Shown here one piece after another: positions 53,707 to 61,786 of a stretch of DNA of 64,000 bases. The notes beneath the pieces were generated by a model, which worked only from the letters and a program-made list of their open reading frames with translations, had not been told where the DNA came from and did no database searches. The position numbers were made by a program, and so were the translations under genes. The stretch's first letter is position 1, and each line of letters starts with the position of its first letter. Source of the stretch: Chitinophaga sp. CB10 (GTDB taxonomy: Bacteria > Bacteroidota > Bacteroidia > Chitinophagales > Chitinophagaceae); NCBI GenBank assembly GCA_001870995.2, contig MLAV02000005.1:1-64000 (forward strand), in the 5' to 3' direction.

Positions 53707-54478
53707 AAGCGGGTATTTTTAAAAGTTTATCAATTCTTTCCAGGCGGTAGCCCCTTTCGCGGATGCCTTTGATCAGCCTGGGCAGTATGGCAGCGGTGAT
53801 CCTGCAAGTATCATGCAGTAAAATCACTGCGCCGGGGTGCAGGGCATCCAGTATCTTTTGCAGCAGCGCCTCTTCGTCCTTTGCTACCGTATCCAGGGAG
53901 CGGATGCTCCATCCCACGGATACCAGCCTTTCCTTTTCCACGGCAGTTGCCAGGTTGGGATTGGTAACGCCGTACGGTGGGCGGAACAGCCGGGGCGTAA
54001 GGCCCAGCACACTTTCCACCTGCTCCTGCATGCGGTCCAGGTCCAGCTGCATGCGTTTGGCGCTGTACAGGTCAAACCAGAAATCATGGCACCAGCTATG
54101 GTTGCCCACTACATGCCCTTCAGCGTGTATGCGTTCCAGTAACTCGTCGTGCTCCGGGATATTTTTACCGATGCAGAAAAACGCGGCCGGCGCCTGCTCC
54201 TGCTTCAGGATGTCGAGCACCAGCGGCGTGAACTCCGGCAGCGGCCCGTCATCGAAAGTAAGCGCTACCACTTTTTCGTTGGTGCGTGCCTGTGATACGG
54301 ACGGGATGAAGTAGTTGGCCTGTATCTTAATAGCGCCCCATACGCACAGCGGCAGGTATATCAACGGCAGCAACAGCAGCCACCAGCCGGAGATGTTCAC
54401 CTCCATGCCAAAGCGGAGCGTGATCCAGCATAGCAGCAATATGCCGAGGATGATATATGTGAACCGGTGCGTTAGCAT
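53699..54478 (-). CDS. Membrane-bound polysaccharide deacetylase
   Basis: NodB-domain protein of 259 residues. Two membrane helices (about 8-22 and 32-50) precede the domain. LTFDDGP holds Asp76/Asp77, GNHSWCHD the zinc histidines His127 and His131, RPPYG the third conserved block, and ILLHD the C-terminal His. The family removes N- or O-acetyl groups from sugars. Next to a glycosyltransferase it may deacetylate a sugar attached to the pigment (inference). It overlaps its neighbours on both sides by 7-8 bases. Confidence 0.9.
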   Translation of the reverse strand: MLTHRFTYIILGILLLCWITLRFGMEVNISGWWLLLLPLIYLPLCVWGAIKIQANYFIPSVSQARTNEKVVALTFDDGPLPEFTPLVLDILKQEQAPAAFFCIGKNIPEHDELLERIHAEGHVVGNHSWCHDFWFDLYSAKRMQLDLDRMQEQVESVLGLTPRLFRPPYGVTNPNLATAVEKERLVSVGWSIRSLDTVAKDEEALLQKILDALHPGAVILLHDTCRITAAILPRLIKGIRERGYRLERIDKLLKIPAYA

Positions 54479-55536
54479 GCTTTCAGCAATATCAATGCGT
54501 GGTGGGTACCCTGATGGTGATTATATATCAGTACATTCTTAATCCTTGCCGGCGCCTGCCCGTAGAACATCGCGGCCTCCGGCACGTCCTGCTCGGCAAT
54601 GATGCGGTTGGCCATCCATGCGCCAAACGCCATCGCCGTGGGATATTCCCCGCAGAGGTGTTTGAAACAGGCCTCCGGATGGTCGGGAAACAGCGCGGCG
54701 GCTACTTCCTCGTAAATTTCATCCTGTGCTATATCTCCGTTCCTGCCGGTTACAAGCAGGTCAATATCTTCCAGCGTTAGGTCCTGCGCTTCCAGGAACT
54801 TCACAATTTCACCGATCACTTCCCCTTCCCACAGCGGTTTATAGATGGTGCATACGCCCGCCAGTTCCGCCACGGTATGCGTCCCTTTTTCCGGGCTCAG
54901 CACAAAAAAGGCCGCGCCTTCGCCGGCAATCGTACCACGGTCCGGACTTTTCAGCAGCTCCATCGTTTTTACCGGCGCTTTTTTATACAAGCCAAAGCGG
55001 GATAACACCTGGTAGCTGTAATGGGTAATTTCGTCCAGGCCGCCGGCCAGCACAGTTTTCGCTTCGCCTTCGCGGAGGATCATGGTAGCGTCCAGCAGGG
55101 AGTTTTCAAAGGAAAACCCGCGATGCACGAAGGTATTGTTGTAGGCATTGCAGCCCAGCAACAGCGCTATCTGCCCGCCCACGGTGTTGTGGGTGGACTG
55201 TATAAAAGCCGTTGGGGTGAGCATTTGCTCCTCCTGCGATACCATTTTATTCAGGAACACGCCTGTATCATCCAGGCAGCCGTAGGCAGTGCCGGTGATG
55301 ATGGCGTCCGGCATTTTAATGCCTGCTTCTTCCATACTGAGGTTGGCAGCTCCCACGCCCATTTTCACTACACGACTCATACGGCGGATCTGCTTCAGGT
55401 CTATCCATTGTTTATAGTCCGGATCTACCGCTTGCAGCCGCACCTGGTCATACTCCTTCAGGGTGGAAAACAAAGGTCCTATCTGCGCAGTTTCCTGCGG
55501 AGAGATACAACCCGTGCCATTTATATAGATATTCAT
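54472..55536 (-). CDS. Ketosynthase without catalytic residues (chain-length-factor-like)
   Basis: Beta-ketoacyl synthase homologue of 354 residues in which all three catalytic positions are changed. The region of the nucleophile reads NNTFVHRGFSFENSLLDA, with His138 where cysteine belongs; the first His motif is LLVTGRNGD instead of INLHGTGT; the second is HLCGEYPTAMAFG instead of FTGHTLGASG. The rest of the thiolase fold is kept (AVMGG-type TVLAGGLDEIT, GEGAAFFVLS). In type II systems such partners pair with an active ketosynthase and set chain length, here probably the one at 55543-56736, six bases upstream. Confidence 0.85.
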   Translation of the reverse strand: MNIYINGTGCISPQETAQIGPLFSTLKEYDQVRLQAVDPDYKQWIDLKQIRRMSRVVKMGVGAANLSMEEAGIKMPDAIITGTAYGCLDDTGVFLNKMVSQEEQMLTPTAFIQSTHNTVGGQIALLLGCNAYNNTFVHRGFSFENSLLDATMILREGEAKTVLAGGLDEITHYSYQVLSRFGLYKKAPVKTMELLKSPDRGTIAGEGAAFFVLSPEKGTHTVAELAGVCTIYKPLWEGEVIGEIVKFLEAQDLTLEDIDLLVTGRNGDIAQDEIYEEVAAALFPDHPEACFKHLCGEYPTAMAFGAWMANRIIAEQDVPEAAMFYGQAPARIKNVLIYNHHQGTHHALILLKAC

Positions 55537-55542
55537 GTTGCG

Positions 55543-56736
55543 TTATTCTTTTGAAAACACCAGGCTGGAGCAGTTGCCGCCAAAGCCAAATGAATTGGAC
55601 ATTACGTGTTTCAAATCATTCCCTGTGCTGAAAGCCGTGGCCGGCGCAAAAGGCAGTTCCTTCATCTGGCGCCGGAAGCGTGCGTTGGGATAAATGATCC
55701 CTTCTTTCAGCGCCAGCGCCGCATACACCGCTTCAATTCCCCCGCTCGCGCCCAACGTGTGGCCTGTAAAGGATTTGGTGCTGCTCATCGCCGGGAAGTG
55801 CGGCGCAAACAGGCGATTGATGGCAATGCCTTCGGATACGTCGTTATTTTGCGTGCCGGTGCCATGCAGGTTGATGTACCCAATGTCTTCCGGGGTGAGC
55901 CCCGCCATATCCAGCGCCCCTTTCATGGCCAGGTAGTTACCCGTGCCATCCGGAGAGGAAGCGGTTTGGTGATAAGCATCGTTTGCATTGGCAAAGCCGC
56001 TGAGCCTTGCCCATGGCTGGATGTGCGCCAGCAGGTTATCGGATACCAGCACCACATAACCCGCGCCTTCGCCGAGGTTCAGCCCGGTGCGGGTTTCATC
56101 AAACGGCCGGCAGGGCTGCTGATCCAGGATCATCAGCGTGTTGAAACCGTTGAGGGTAAAGCGCGTCAGGGAATCGGTACCGCCGGCGATCACGATATCC
56201 ACGATGTTGTTGCGGATGAGCCGCGCCCCGTACATCAGCGCATTGGCGCCGGAGGAACAGGCCGTGCTGATGGTAGAAATATGATGCCGGACGCCCAGGG
56301 CATCGGCCACCAGTTCGGTAACGGCGCCGCATTCGTGGTGAACCACCTGTTGCAAACGGCCGCCACCGGGGTTGGGAAGGAAGGCCTTAAAAAAATCTTC
56401 CGTCTTATCCATCCCGCCTACGGTGTTGGCGGAAACGAATCCGACGCGGTAACGGGAGATGTCCCCCAGGCCGGTGGATTTCCAGGCTTCCCTCGCCGCG
56501 ATGAGGCTGAGCAGCGCGGTGCGGCTGGTGGTTTCAGGCATGCGCGCCATATCGGCCAGCGTATCGTTGTCCGCTTTTACTTCCGCAACGGGGAAGGCAT
56601 CCTGGTGGACAGATTGCAGGTATTGCATTTTAGTCATACCGGTACGCATGTCTTTAAACGCCTGCAGGTTTTCCTCCAGGTTCATGCCTATGCCGCTGAT
56701 GACGCCGCCGCCTGCTATCCAGACCTTTACACTCAT
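55543..56736 (-). CDS. Beta-ketoacyl-ACP synthase II-type (active)
   Basis: Ketosynthase of 397 residues with complete active site: Cys160 in ISTACSSGANAL, His291 in INLHGTGTQNND and His326 in SFTGHTLGASGG. It condenses malonyl-ACP with the growing aryl polyene chain. It overlaps the ACP gene by 4 bases and precedes the chain-length-factor-like gene by 6, the classic ACP-KS-CLF order of type II systems. Confidence 0.93.
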   Translation of the reverse strand: MSVKVWIAGGGVISGIGMNLEENLQAFKDMRTGMTKMQYLQSVHQDAFPVAEVKADNDTLADMARMPETTSRTALLSLIAAREAWKSTGLGDISRYRVGFVSANTVGGMDKTEDFFKAFLPNPGGGRLQQVVHHECGAVTELVADALGVRHHISTISTACSSGANALMYGARLIRNNIVDIVIAGGTDSLTRFTLNGFNTLMILDQQPCRPFDETRTGLNLGEGAGYVVLVSDNLLAHIQPWARLSGFANANDAYHQTASSPDGTGNYLAMKGALDMAGLTPEDIGYINLHGTGTQNNDVSEGIAINRLFAPHFPAMSSTKSFTGHTLGASGGIEAVYAALALKEGIIYPNARFRRQMKELPFAPATAFSTGNDLKHVMSNSFGFGGNCSSLVFSKE

Positions 56737-56996
56737 GCCTGCTGCTTTTGTTGAGCGGTAATAAATGCTGCCATCGTACGGATGGAGTGGAATATTTCAG
56801 GACCCTGTTCAGGGTTGGCAATGCGGATGTTATAGTGCTGCTGCAGCAGAACGATCAGTTCCAATGCATCGATGGAATCGAGGCCCAGCCCGGTTTTGAA
56901 TAAAGGCTCATCGTTGCCGATATCCTCCGGTTTTACTTCCTGCAAATTCAATTGTTCAATGATCTGCGATTTCAGATCCTCCATCAACTTTTCCAT
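56733..56996 (-). CDS. Acyl carrier protein
   Basis: Carrier protein of 87 residues. GLGLDSIDALELIVLL holds the phosphopantetheine site Ser41 in DSIDALE. Methionine at 56996 (MEKLMEDLKSQ) is chosen as start since it gives normal ACP length; the open frame goes on to 57065 through low-complexity leader sequence. The D-S-I variant of the usual D-S-L is common in aryl polyene carriers. It is modified by AcpS of the same operon (inference). Confidence 0.92.
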   Translation of the reverse strand: MEKLMEDLKSQIIEQLNLQEVKPEDIGNDEPLFKTGLGLDSIDALELIVLLQQHYNIRIANPEQGPEIFHSIRTMAAFITAQQKQQA

Positions 56997-57153
56997 GTTT
57001 GTTTTGTTTGACCTGCTTTGCTGGCTGGTGTGCGGTTTTTTCCCGCAAAGCAGCATCCGGTGCAAAGCAGCAAAGGATTATGTGTTGTTTTTTAAGGCTT
57101 GCCTTTCGGGGGCCTGCCCTTTATTGCCGGGGCCTTTTTTAGCGCCGGCTTTT

Positions 57154-57168
57154 GGCGCCTTTGGCGCC
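57154..57168. other. GGCGCC hairpin in the 174-base gap before the ACP gene
   Basis: GGCGCC-TTT-GGCGCC is a perfect small hairpin just past the stop of the half-length ketosynthase-like gene. The gap from 57000 to 57170 also holds GCAAAGCAGC repeats recalling the arrays near 26 kb. It is the longest gap inside the operon and may hold a processing site or an internal promoter; none was recognised. Confidence 0.35.
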
Positions 57169-57170
57169 TG

Positions 57171-57782
57171 TTATATTTTTTTATTATAGAGAAAATTTAG
57201 TGCCGCTGCGGTCAGGGGCTGCGTCCCCGAACGTTCTACCAGCGCCATCGCCACTTCGTAACGGTGTTCCAATACTTCAACCCATGCCACCAGACATGCC
57301 TGTAACGGCGTCTCCGCCAGGAGTTGGGCAGCGTACGTTGTCAGCAAGGCGGCATCAAACTGTTCCGACACGAAGAAGGTATTCTCCCCCTTAAACCCAT
57401 GCCGGATACAGATTTCACCCATAACGATATTGGGGAGCGTGTACACGAACAGGGCCGGGCTGGCAATGTCTTTCACAGTGGCATAATAACGGAAGTCCGT
57501 ATCCAGGCTGGCGCTCCGGTTGGAAAGCACCATGCCTACGGCTTCTTTCGGCAGCTGCAGCACGGGGCTGTCTTTCAGCAGCACTTCGGCGGCGAGCCAG
57601 CCGAGCTTGCTCAGCGGGTCCATTTTATGGAACTTCGGATATTGCCCCGAGAAGTGGTCGTAGGCTGCTCTCAACAGCTCCTGCAAACCGGGCCCTTCGC
57701 CCTCCCATACCAGCTTATCATTGAGAAAAATTTTGTTCTCCCGGATAATACAGGTACCCGTTATATATGCACTATTACTCAA
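57171..57782 (-). CDS. Half-length ketosynthase-like protein
   Basis: Protein of 203 residues resembling about half of a beta-ketoacyl synthase, from MGMVLSNRSASLDTDFRY through ASPALFVYTLPNIVMGEICIRHGF. The YTLPN...GE block matches the N-terminal lobe of ketosynthases; no catalytic Cys or His motif is present. Such short 3-oxoacyl-ACP synthase-like proteins occur in flexirubin operons; the role is unknown, perhaps structural. The start is TTG at 57782, four bases beyond the TAG stop of the flavoprotein gene, and no ATG gives the full match. Confidence 0.75.
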   Translation of the reverse strand: MSNSAYITGTCIIRENKIFLNDKLVWEGEGPGLQELLRAAYDHFSGQYPKFHKMDPLSKLGWLAAEVLLKDSPVLQLPKEAVGMVLSNRSASLDTDFRYYATVKDIASPALFVYTLPNIVMGEICIRHGFKGENTFFVSEQFDAALLTTYAAQLLAETPLQACLVAWVEVLEHRYEVAMALVERSGTQPLTAAALNFLYNKKI

Positions 57783-57783
57783 A

Positions 57784-59031
57784 CTATGATTCGCTTTTTA
57801 TTATCTCCGTTAATTCAATGGTGCGTGCCAGTCGCTTCAGCGCCGTATCGTGATTGGTAACGAACGGATTGGACATATCCCATACATAACCCGCCAGTAC
57901 GGAACAAATCTGCCCTTTGATAACAGGGTCCGGATTTTTGGAGAAGAATATTTTATCCAAAGTTCCTTCATACCAGGCCATTACATACGAACGGAAGGTA
58001 TTTACGCCCTGCATGGTAGGTTCCATGTACTCTTTTTCCCAGTCTACCGCTTCCCCTTTCAGCTTGCGGATCACGAGTTTGGCAGCCGTTTGGCTGGATA
58101 CGCAGGCCAAAGTTACGCCAGATGAGAAAATCGGGTCCAAAAATTCTGTCACGTTGCCGGTAAGCACATAGCCCTCACCGTAGAATTTATCCGTAGTGGC
58201 GGACCAGGACTGCAGTACCCGCGGTTCAAATACCAGCTCCACATCCCGGAAACGCTCCCTGGTATAGGGTTCCGCTTCCAGCATGGCGCGGTATTTCTCT
58301 TCGTCCGTACCGGGGAAACCGTCAAAGAATTCCGGATCGCTCACAAAACCCACGCTGGTAACGCCGGTAGAGAAAGGGATAATCCAGATCCAGGTGCCTT
58401 TTTTATGCACCACAGCCGTAATACGGTTAGGTTCATCGGCCATGGAGCGGCGAACGTCTTTGGTATGTGCAAACAGCGCCTTACGGGGCTGCAGGTTGGA
58501 GTTTTTTTCCAGGTTGAAGAGCCTGGGGATAACACGGCCATAGCCGCTGCCATCCACTATAAAGCGGGCTTCGATCTCATATTTCCCGCCGTTGGCATCT
58601 TCCACGGTGGTCACAGAATCCGATCCGTTGAAGCGGATATCCGTCACCGTAGTTTCGTATGCTACCGGCACGCCCATCTCTTCCACCGTATCGGCCAGGG
58701 TTTTGTCAAAGTCGGCCCGGGTTACCTGCCAGGTGTACTGCCAGCCCGGTGTGTACTGGTCCTTAAACTGGAAGTCGCATACGAGGTCGCCTTTTACGAA
58801 CTTAGCGCCCGACTTCTGCTGGAACCCTTTTGCTGCAATGGCGTCAATGAATTTAGCTTCCTGCAGGGCATCCATACAGCGCGGCAGCAGGCTTTCCCCG
58901 ATGACGAAACGGGGGAACTTCAATTTTTCCACCACCTTCACCGAGTAGCCAGCCTGGTGAATGATGGAGGCGGCCACCGATCCCGCAGGACCAGCGCCTA
59001 TAACCAGTACATCGACTTTTTCAGTTTTCAT
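57784..59031 (-). CDS. Tryptophan-halogenase-like flavoprotein
   Basis: FAD-dependent enzyme of 415 residues. DVLVIGAGPAGSVAASI binds FAD, KFPRFVIGESLLPR follows, and GTWIWIIPFSTG contains the WxWxIP motif (Trp214, Trp216, Pro219) that marks flavin-dependent halogenases. VLTGNVTEFLDPIFSSGV completes the FAD site. Flexirubins are known to occur with chlorine on the aromatic ring, so this gene is a good candidate for that step; a hydroxylase is the alternative, since related enzymes lacking halogenation keep the motif. ATG at 59031 is preferred over the TTG at 59040. Confidence 0.85.
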   Translation of the reverse strand: MKTEKVDVLVIGAGPAGSVAASIIHQAGYSVKVVEKLKFPRFVIGESLLPRCMDALQEAKFIDAIAAKGFQQKSGAKFVKGDLVCDFQFKDQYTPGWQYTWQVTRADFDKTLADTVEEMGVPVAYETTVTDIRFNGSDSVTTVEDANGGKYEIEARFIVDGSGYGRVIPRLFNLEKNSNLQPRKALFAHTKDVRRSMADEPNRITAVVHKKGTWIWIIPFSTGVTSVGFVSDPEFFDGFPGTDEEKYRAMLEAEPYTRERFRDVELVFEPRVLQSWSATTDKFYGEGYVLTGNVTEFLDPIFSSGVTLACVSSQTAAKLVIRKLKGEAVDWEKEYMEPTMQGVNTFRSYVMAWYEGTLDKIFFSKNPDPVIKGQICSVLAGYVWDMSNPFVTNHDTALKRLARTIELTEIIKSES

Positions 59032-59091
59032 ACGATGCAAAATTTGGGATATAAGATTTGTATATTAATTGCAAGGCACTATGTATCGTAA

Positions 59092-60153
59092 TTATGCTTT
59101 CTTACACTTCAGCAGCGTGTAGTTCAATCCCATCTGGTTGTTCTCCTCGGTGATCTTCAACCCGGCGTTTTCGATGCACTGGAAGAAGTCGTCCGTATGG
59201 TACATCTGGCTGTTACCGTTTGCCATCGCGGTGAAGTAGAGGGAGGTCTGCTGCAGGCAGAAGGCGGCAGACTTAAACTGCTGGCGGTTCCAGAACGGTT
59301 CCAGGATATAAACGGTACCGTCGTCGTTGAGGGCTTCGCGGCAGCGGGAGAGGATGGATTCGATCTCCGCTTCGGAGAAGCAATCCAGGAACTGGCTCAT
59401 CCAGATGGCGTCAAAACCTTTCGGGAAAGGAATGCTTTCATCCAGGATGTTGGCGATATGAAAATGCACGCGGTTTTCCACACCGGCTTCCTTCATGGTC
59501 TTCTGCGCCAGGCCGGCTTGTCCCGGCAGGTCGAAGATGGTTACTTCCACATCCGGGTCCTTAGCGGTGCAGGCCAGCGCCCATTTACCGGTGTTGCCGC
59601 CGATGTCCAGCAGCTTTTTAGGTTTGTTTTCGAACACGATGTCCAGCGCGGCCGGCGTGGCCAGGTCGGAATAGTAGTGATCGAAGTCGAACCAGCTTTT
59701 ACCTACGCTTGGCGGCAGCAGGGAAAGGCCGGGGTATATGGTATCCCACGGGCCCAGTTCCTTAAGGCCGGCGGGTTTACCTTCTTTCAGACTTTCCTGC
59801 AGGTGATACATGCCCTTGTAGCAGATATCCTGGGTAAAGTCCATATTGATGCGGGTAAGTTCGTCGTGCAAAATGAAATAACCGGTTTTGGTGAGGGTGT
59901 ACTTCTTGTCATTTACGATGACGAGCTCCATACCCAAACCTGCTTCCAGCAATACTCTTACGGCATAGCGGTTCATATTGGTTTGTTCCATGATCTCCTC
60001 GATGGTGATACCTTTGGAACCGCTCTTGCTTACTGCTGTTAAAATGCCCATATCACGCAGTGCCCGTGTAGCCTGGAATGCAATTGGAGCAAATGCGAGC
60101 CATAAAGCGGCTTCTTTAGCCTGTAATGCTGTTTTTGTTTCTTTATTAAACAC
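59092..60153 (-). CDS. SAM-dependent O-methyltransferase
   Basis: Methyltransferase of 353 residues. An N-terminal winged-helix dimerisation part (about 15-100, RALRDMGILTAVSKSG) precedes the Rossmann domain with LLDIGGNTGKWALA (SAM motif I) and VTIFDLPGQAG (motif II). This layout is that of plant-type and polyketide O-methyltransferases. It may methylate the aryl ring (inference). The start is GTG at 60153; no in-frame ATG is available upstream before it. Fifty bases separate it from the upstream ketosynthase gene. Confidence 0.88.
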   Translation of the reverse strand: MFNKETKTALQAKEAALWLAFAPIAFQATRALRDMGILTAVSKSGSKGITIEEIMEQTNMNRYAVRVLLEAGLGMELVIVNDKKYTLTKTGYFILHDELTRINMDFTQDICYKGMYHLQESLKEGKPAGLKELGPWDTIYPGLSLLPPSVGKSWFDFDHYYSDLATPAALDIVFENKPKKLLDIGGNTGKWALACTAKDPDVEVTIFDLPGQAGLAQKTMKEAGVENRVHFHIANILDESIPFPKGFDAIWMSQFLDCFSEAEIESILSRCREALNDDGTVYILEPFWNRQQFKSAAFCLQQTSLYFTAMANGNSQMYHTDDFFQCIENAGLKITEENNQMGLNYTLLKCKKA

Positions 60154-60203
60154 GACAATGATAAATATGTAGCTGAAGTCCGGGATAAATCAGGCGGCAG
60201 CAA

Positions 60204-61355
60204 TCAGCTGATTAAACTAAAAACCATAGCAGCGTTGCAGCCGCCGAATCCTGAAACGGTTTTCAGGAAGTGGCGCGCCTGCGTAGATGCGATGGCGTTA
60301 CTTATTTTTACCGGCATGCTTACGCCGGAAGTTTCATAATTTTTTGTTGGCAGTATCACGCCTTCCTTCAGCGCTTTCATACTAACGATGGCTTCTATCA
60401 GCCCCGCTGCGCCGAGGGTATGGCCGTAGTAGCCTTTCAGGCTGTTCACCGGGATGTTGGCCAGCCCGGCATGGTGCAGGGCTTTGGCTTCCATTTCGTC
60501 GTTGTACAGGGTGGCGGTACCGTGCGCGGATACAAATCCTAATTTTTCAGGGGAGATGCCGGAGCCTTCGAGGGCCAGTTTCATGGCCGCGGCCAGCTCT
60601 TCCCCGGTGCGGGAGGGCCCGGAAATATGGTTAGCGTCATTGCTGACCGCTCCTGTACCCAACACAAAGTCTTTCGAGAGCGCCTCGCTGGTGGTCAGTA
60701 TCACCGTGGCGGCGCCTTCTCCCAGGGTAACGCCGTTGCGGGCGGCGTCAAAAGGGCGGCAGGGCGCGGCGCTTACTGCCTGGAACGACTGGAAGCCTGA
60801 CAATACGAAGCGGGTGAGTACATCCGCGCCGGTAACGATGACGTGGTCGTACACGCCGGCGCTGATCAGCCGCTTTGCCGTGAGGATGGCTACCAGCCCG
60901 GAGATGCAGGCGCTGCTCACCACTACCGGCTCGTTGGTAATGCCAAAAAATGCGGCCACCCTGCGGGCGGAATAGCCGAGCTGCATGTGCGCTACCGGGG
61001 CGGCACTGCCGGCGGCTTCGCCCTGTTCCAGCAGTTCGATATTTCCTTTGGTGGTGGAAACTATCAGGCCGGTACGGTTGCTTTGCAGCGGGATGTCCGT
61101 TTGCGGTAAAGCTGCTGATACGGAAGCGATTAACAGCCGTTCAAATTTCGTATAGTCGTTTAAGTTATTACTGCCGGTATAGGATGCCAGCTGACCGGGG
61201 GCCAGCATGGCGGCATAAAACGGAGCAGCGGCATAGGCTGCGTTGTCATGCAGGCTGATTCCTGAATTGCCCAGCAGTACCTGTTCATAATTCTGAAGGG
61301 TAGTATTGCCCAGGGGGCTCACGATGTTATCAGCTGCAACAAATACCTTTTGCAT
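60204..61355 (-). CDS. Beta-ketoacyl-ACP synthase (second active copy)
   Basis: Ketosynthase of 383 residues with intact residues: Cys150 in VVSSACISGLVA, His278 in VSAHGTATLYND and His312 in KGYYGHTLGAAG. It differs markedly from the enzyme at 55543-56736, in particular the unusual SACIS nucleophile elbow, so the two probably act at different steps, such as starter loading versus elongation (inference). It lies nine bases downstream of the thioesterase gene. Confidence 0.91.
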   Translation of the reverse strand: MQKVFVAADNIVSPLGNTTLQNYEQVLLGNSGISLHDNAAYAAAPFYAAMLAPGQLASYTGSNNLNDYTKFERLLIASVSAALPQTDIPLQSNRTGLIVSTTKGNIELLEQGEAAGSAAPVAHMQLGYSARRVAAFFGITNEPVVVSSACISGLVAILTAKRLISAGVYDHVIVTGADVLTRFVLSGFQSFQAVSAAPCRPFDAARNGVTLGEGAATVILTTSEALSKDFVLGTGAVSNDANHISGPSRTGEELAAAMKLALEGSGISPEKLGFVSAHGTATLYNDEMEAKALHHAGLANIPVNSLKGYYGHTLGAAGLIEAIVSMKALKEGVILPTKNYETSGVSMPVKISNAIASTQARHFLKTVSGFGGCNAAMVFSLIS

Positions 61356-61364
61356 ATTACCCTT

Positions 61365-61784
61365 TTAAAGCAGTCCGTGCGCCTGTTTCCATTTGCTGAA
61401 AAACGGCGGCAGGGTAAGTTGCAGCAGGGAGGATTCCTTGTCCAGGAAGACCTGCACGGAGGATCCTTTTGCCACTACTTCCCCGGTAACTGCGTGTGTA
61501 AGTACGTATTCAAATCTGAGTTTCGCGGCCAGGTCGTCCACGTAGGTGGTTTGCACCACTACCTGGTCCCCATAGCGCAACGGGCGCTTATAATCGCACT
61601 GGATATTGACCAGCGGCACGGTGTAACCTTCCGCGGCAATATCCAGGTAGCGCAATCCGTATTTTTCACCGAAAGCTTCTCTTCCGTCCTCAAAATACTG
61701 CACATAATTCCCATGCCATACGATCCCCAGGGGATCACAATCATTGAATCTAATCTTTATGGTAGTGCTTTCGGTTAATTGCAT
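61365..61784 (-). CDS. Hotdog acyl thioesterase (4-hydroxybenzoyl-CoA type)
   Basis: Thioesterase of 139 residues with RFNDCDPLGIVWHGNYVQYFEDGREAF, the signature of the 4-hydroxybenzoyl-CoA thioesterase group; the Asp of DCDPLGIV is the catalytic residue. It may release the finished polyene or proofread the carrier. The start lies two bases from the stop of the upstream secreted-protein gene. Confidence 0.9.
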   Translation of the reverse strand: MQLTESTTIKIRFNDCDPLGIVWHGNYVQYFEDGREAFGEKYGLRYLDIAAEGYTVPLVNIQCDYKRPLRYGDQVVVQTTYVDDLAAKLRFEYVLTHAVTGEVVAKGSSVQVFLDKESSLLQLTLPPFFSKWKQAHGLL

Positions 61785-61786
61785 GC

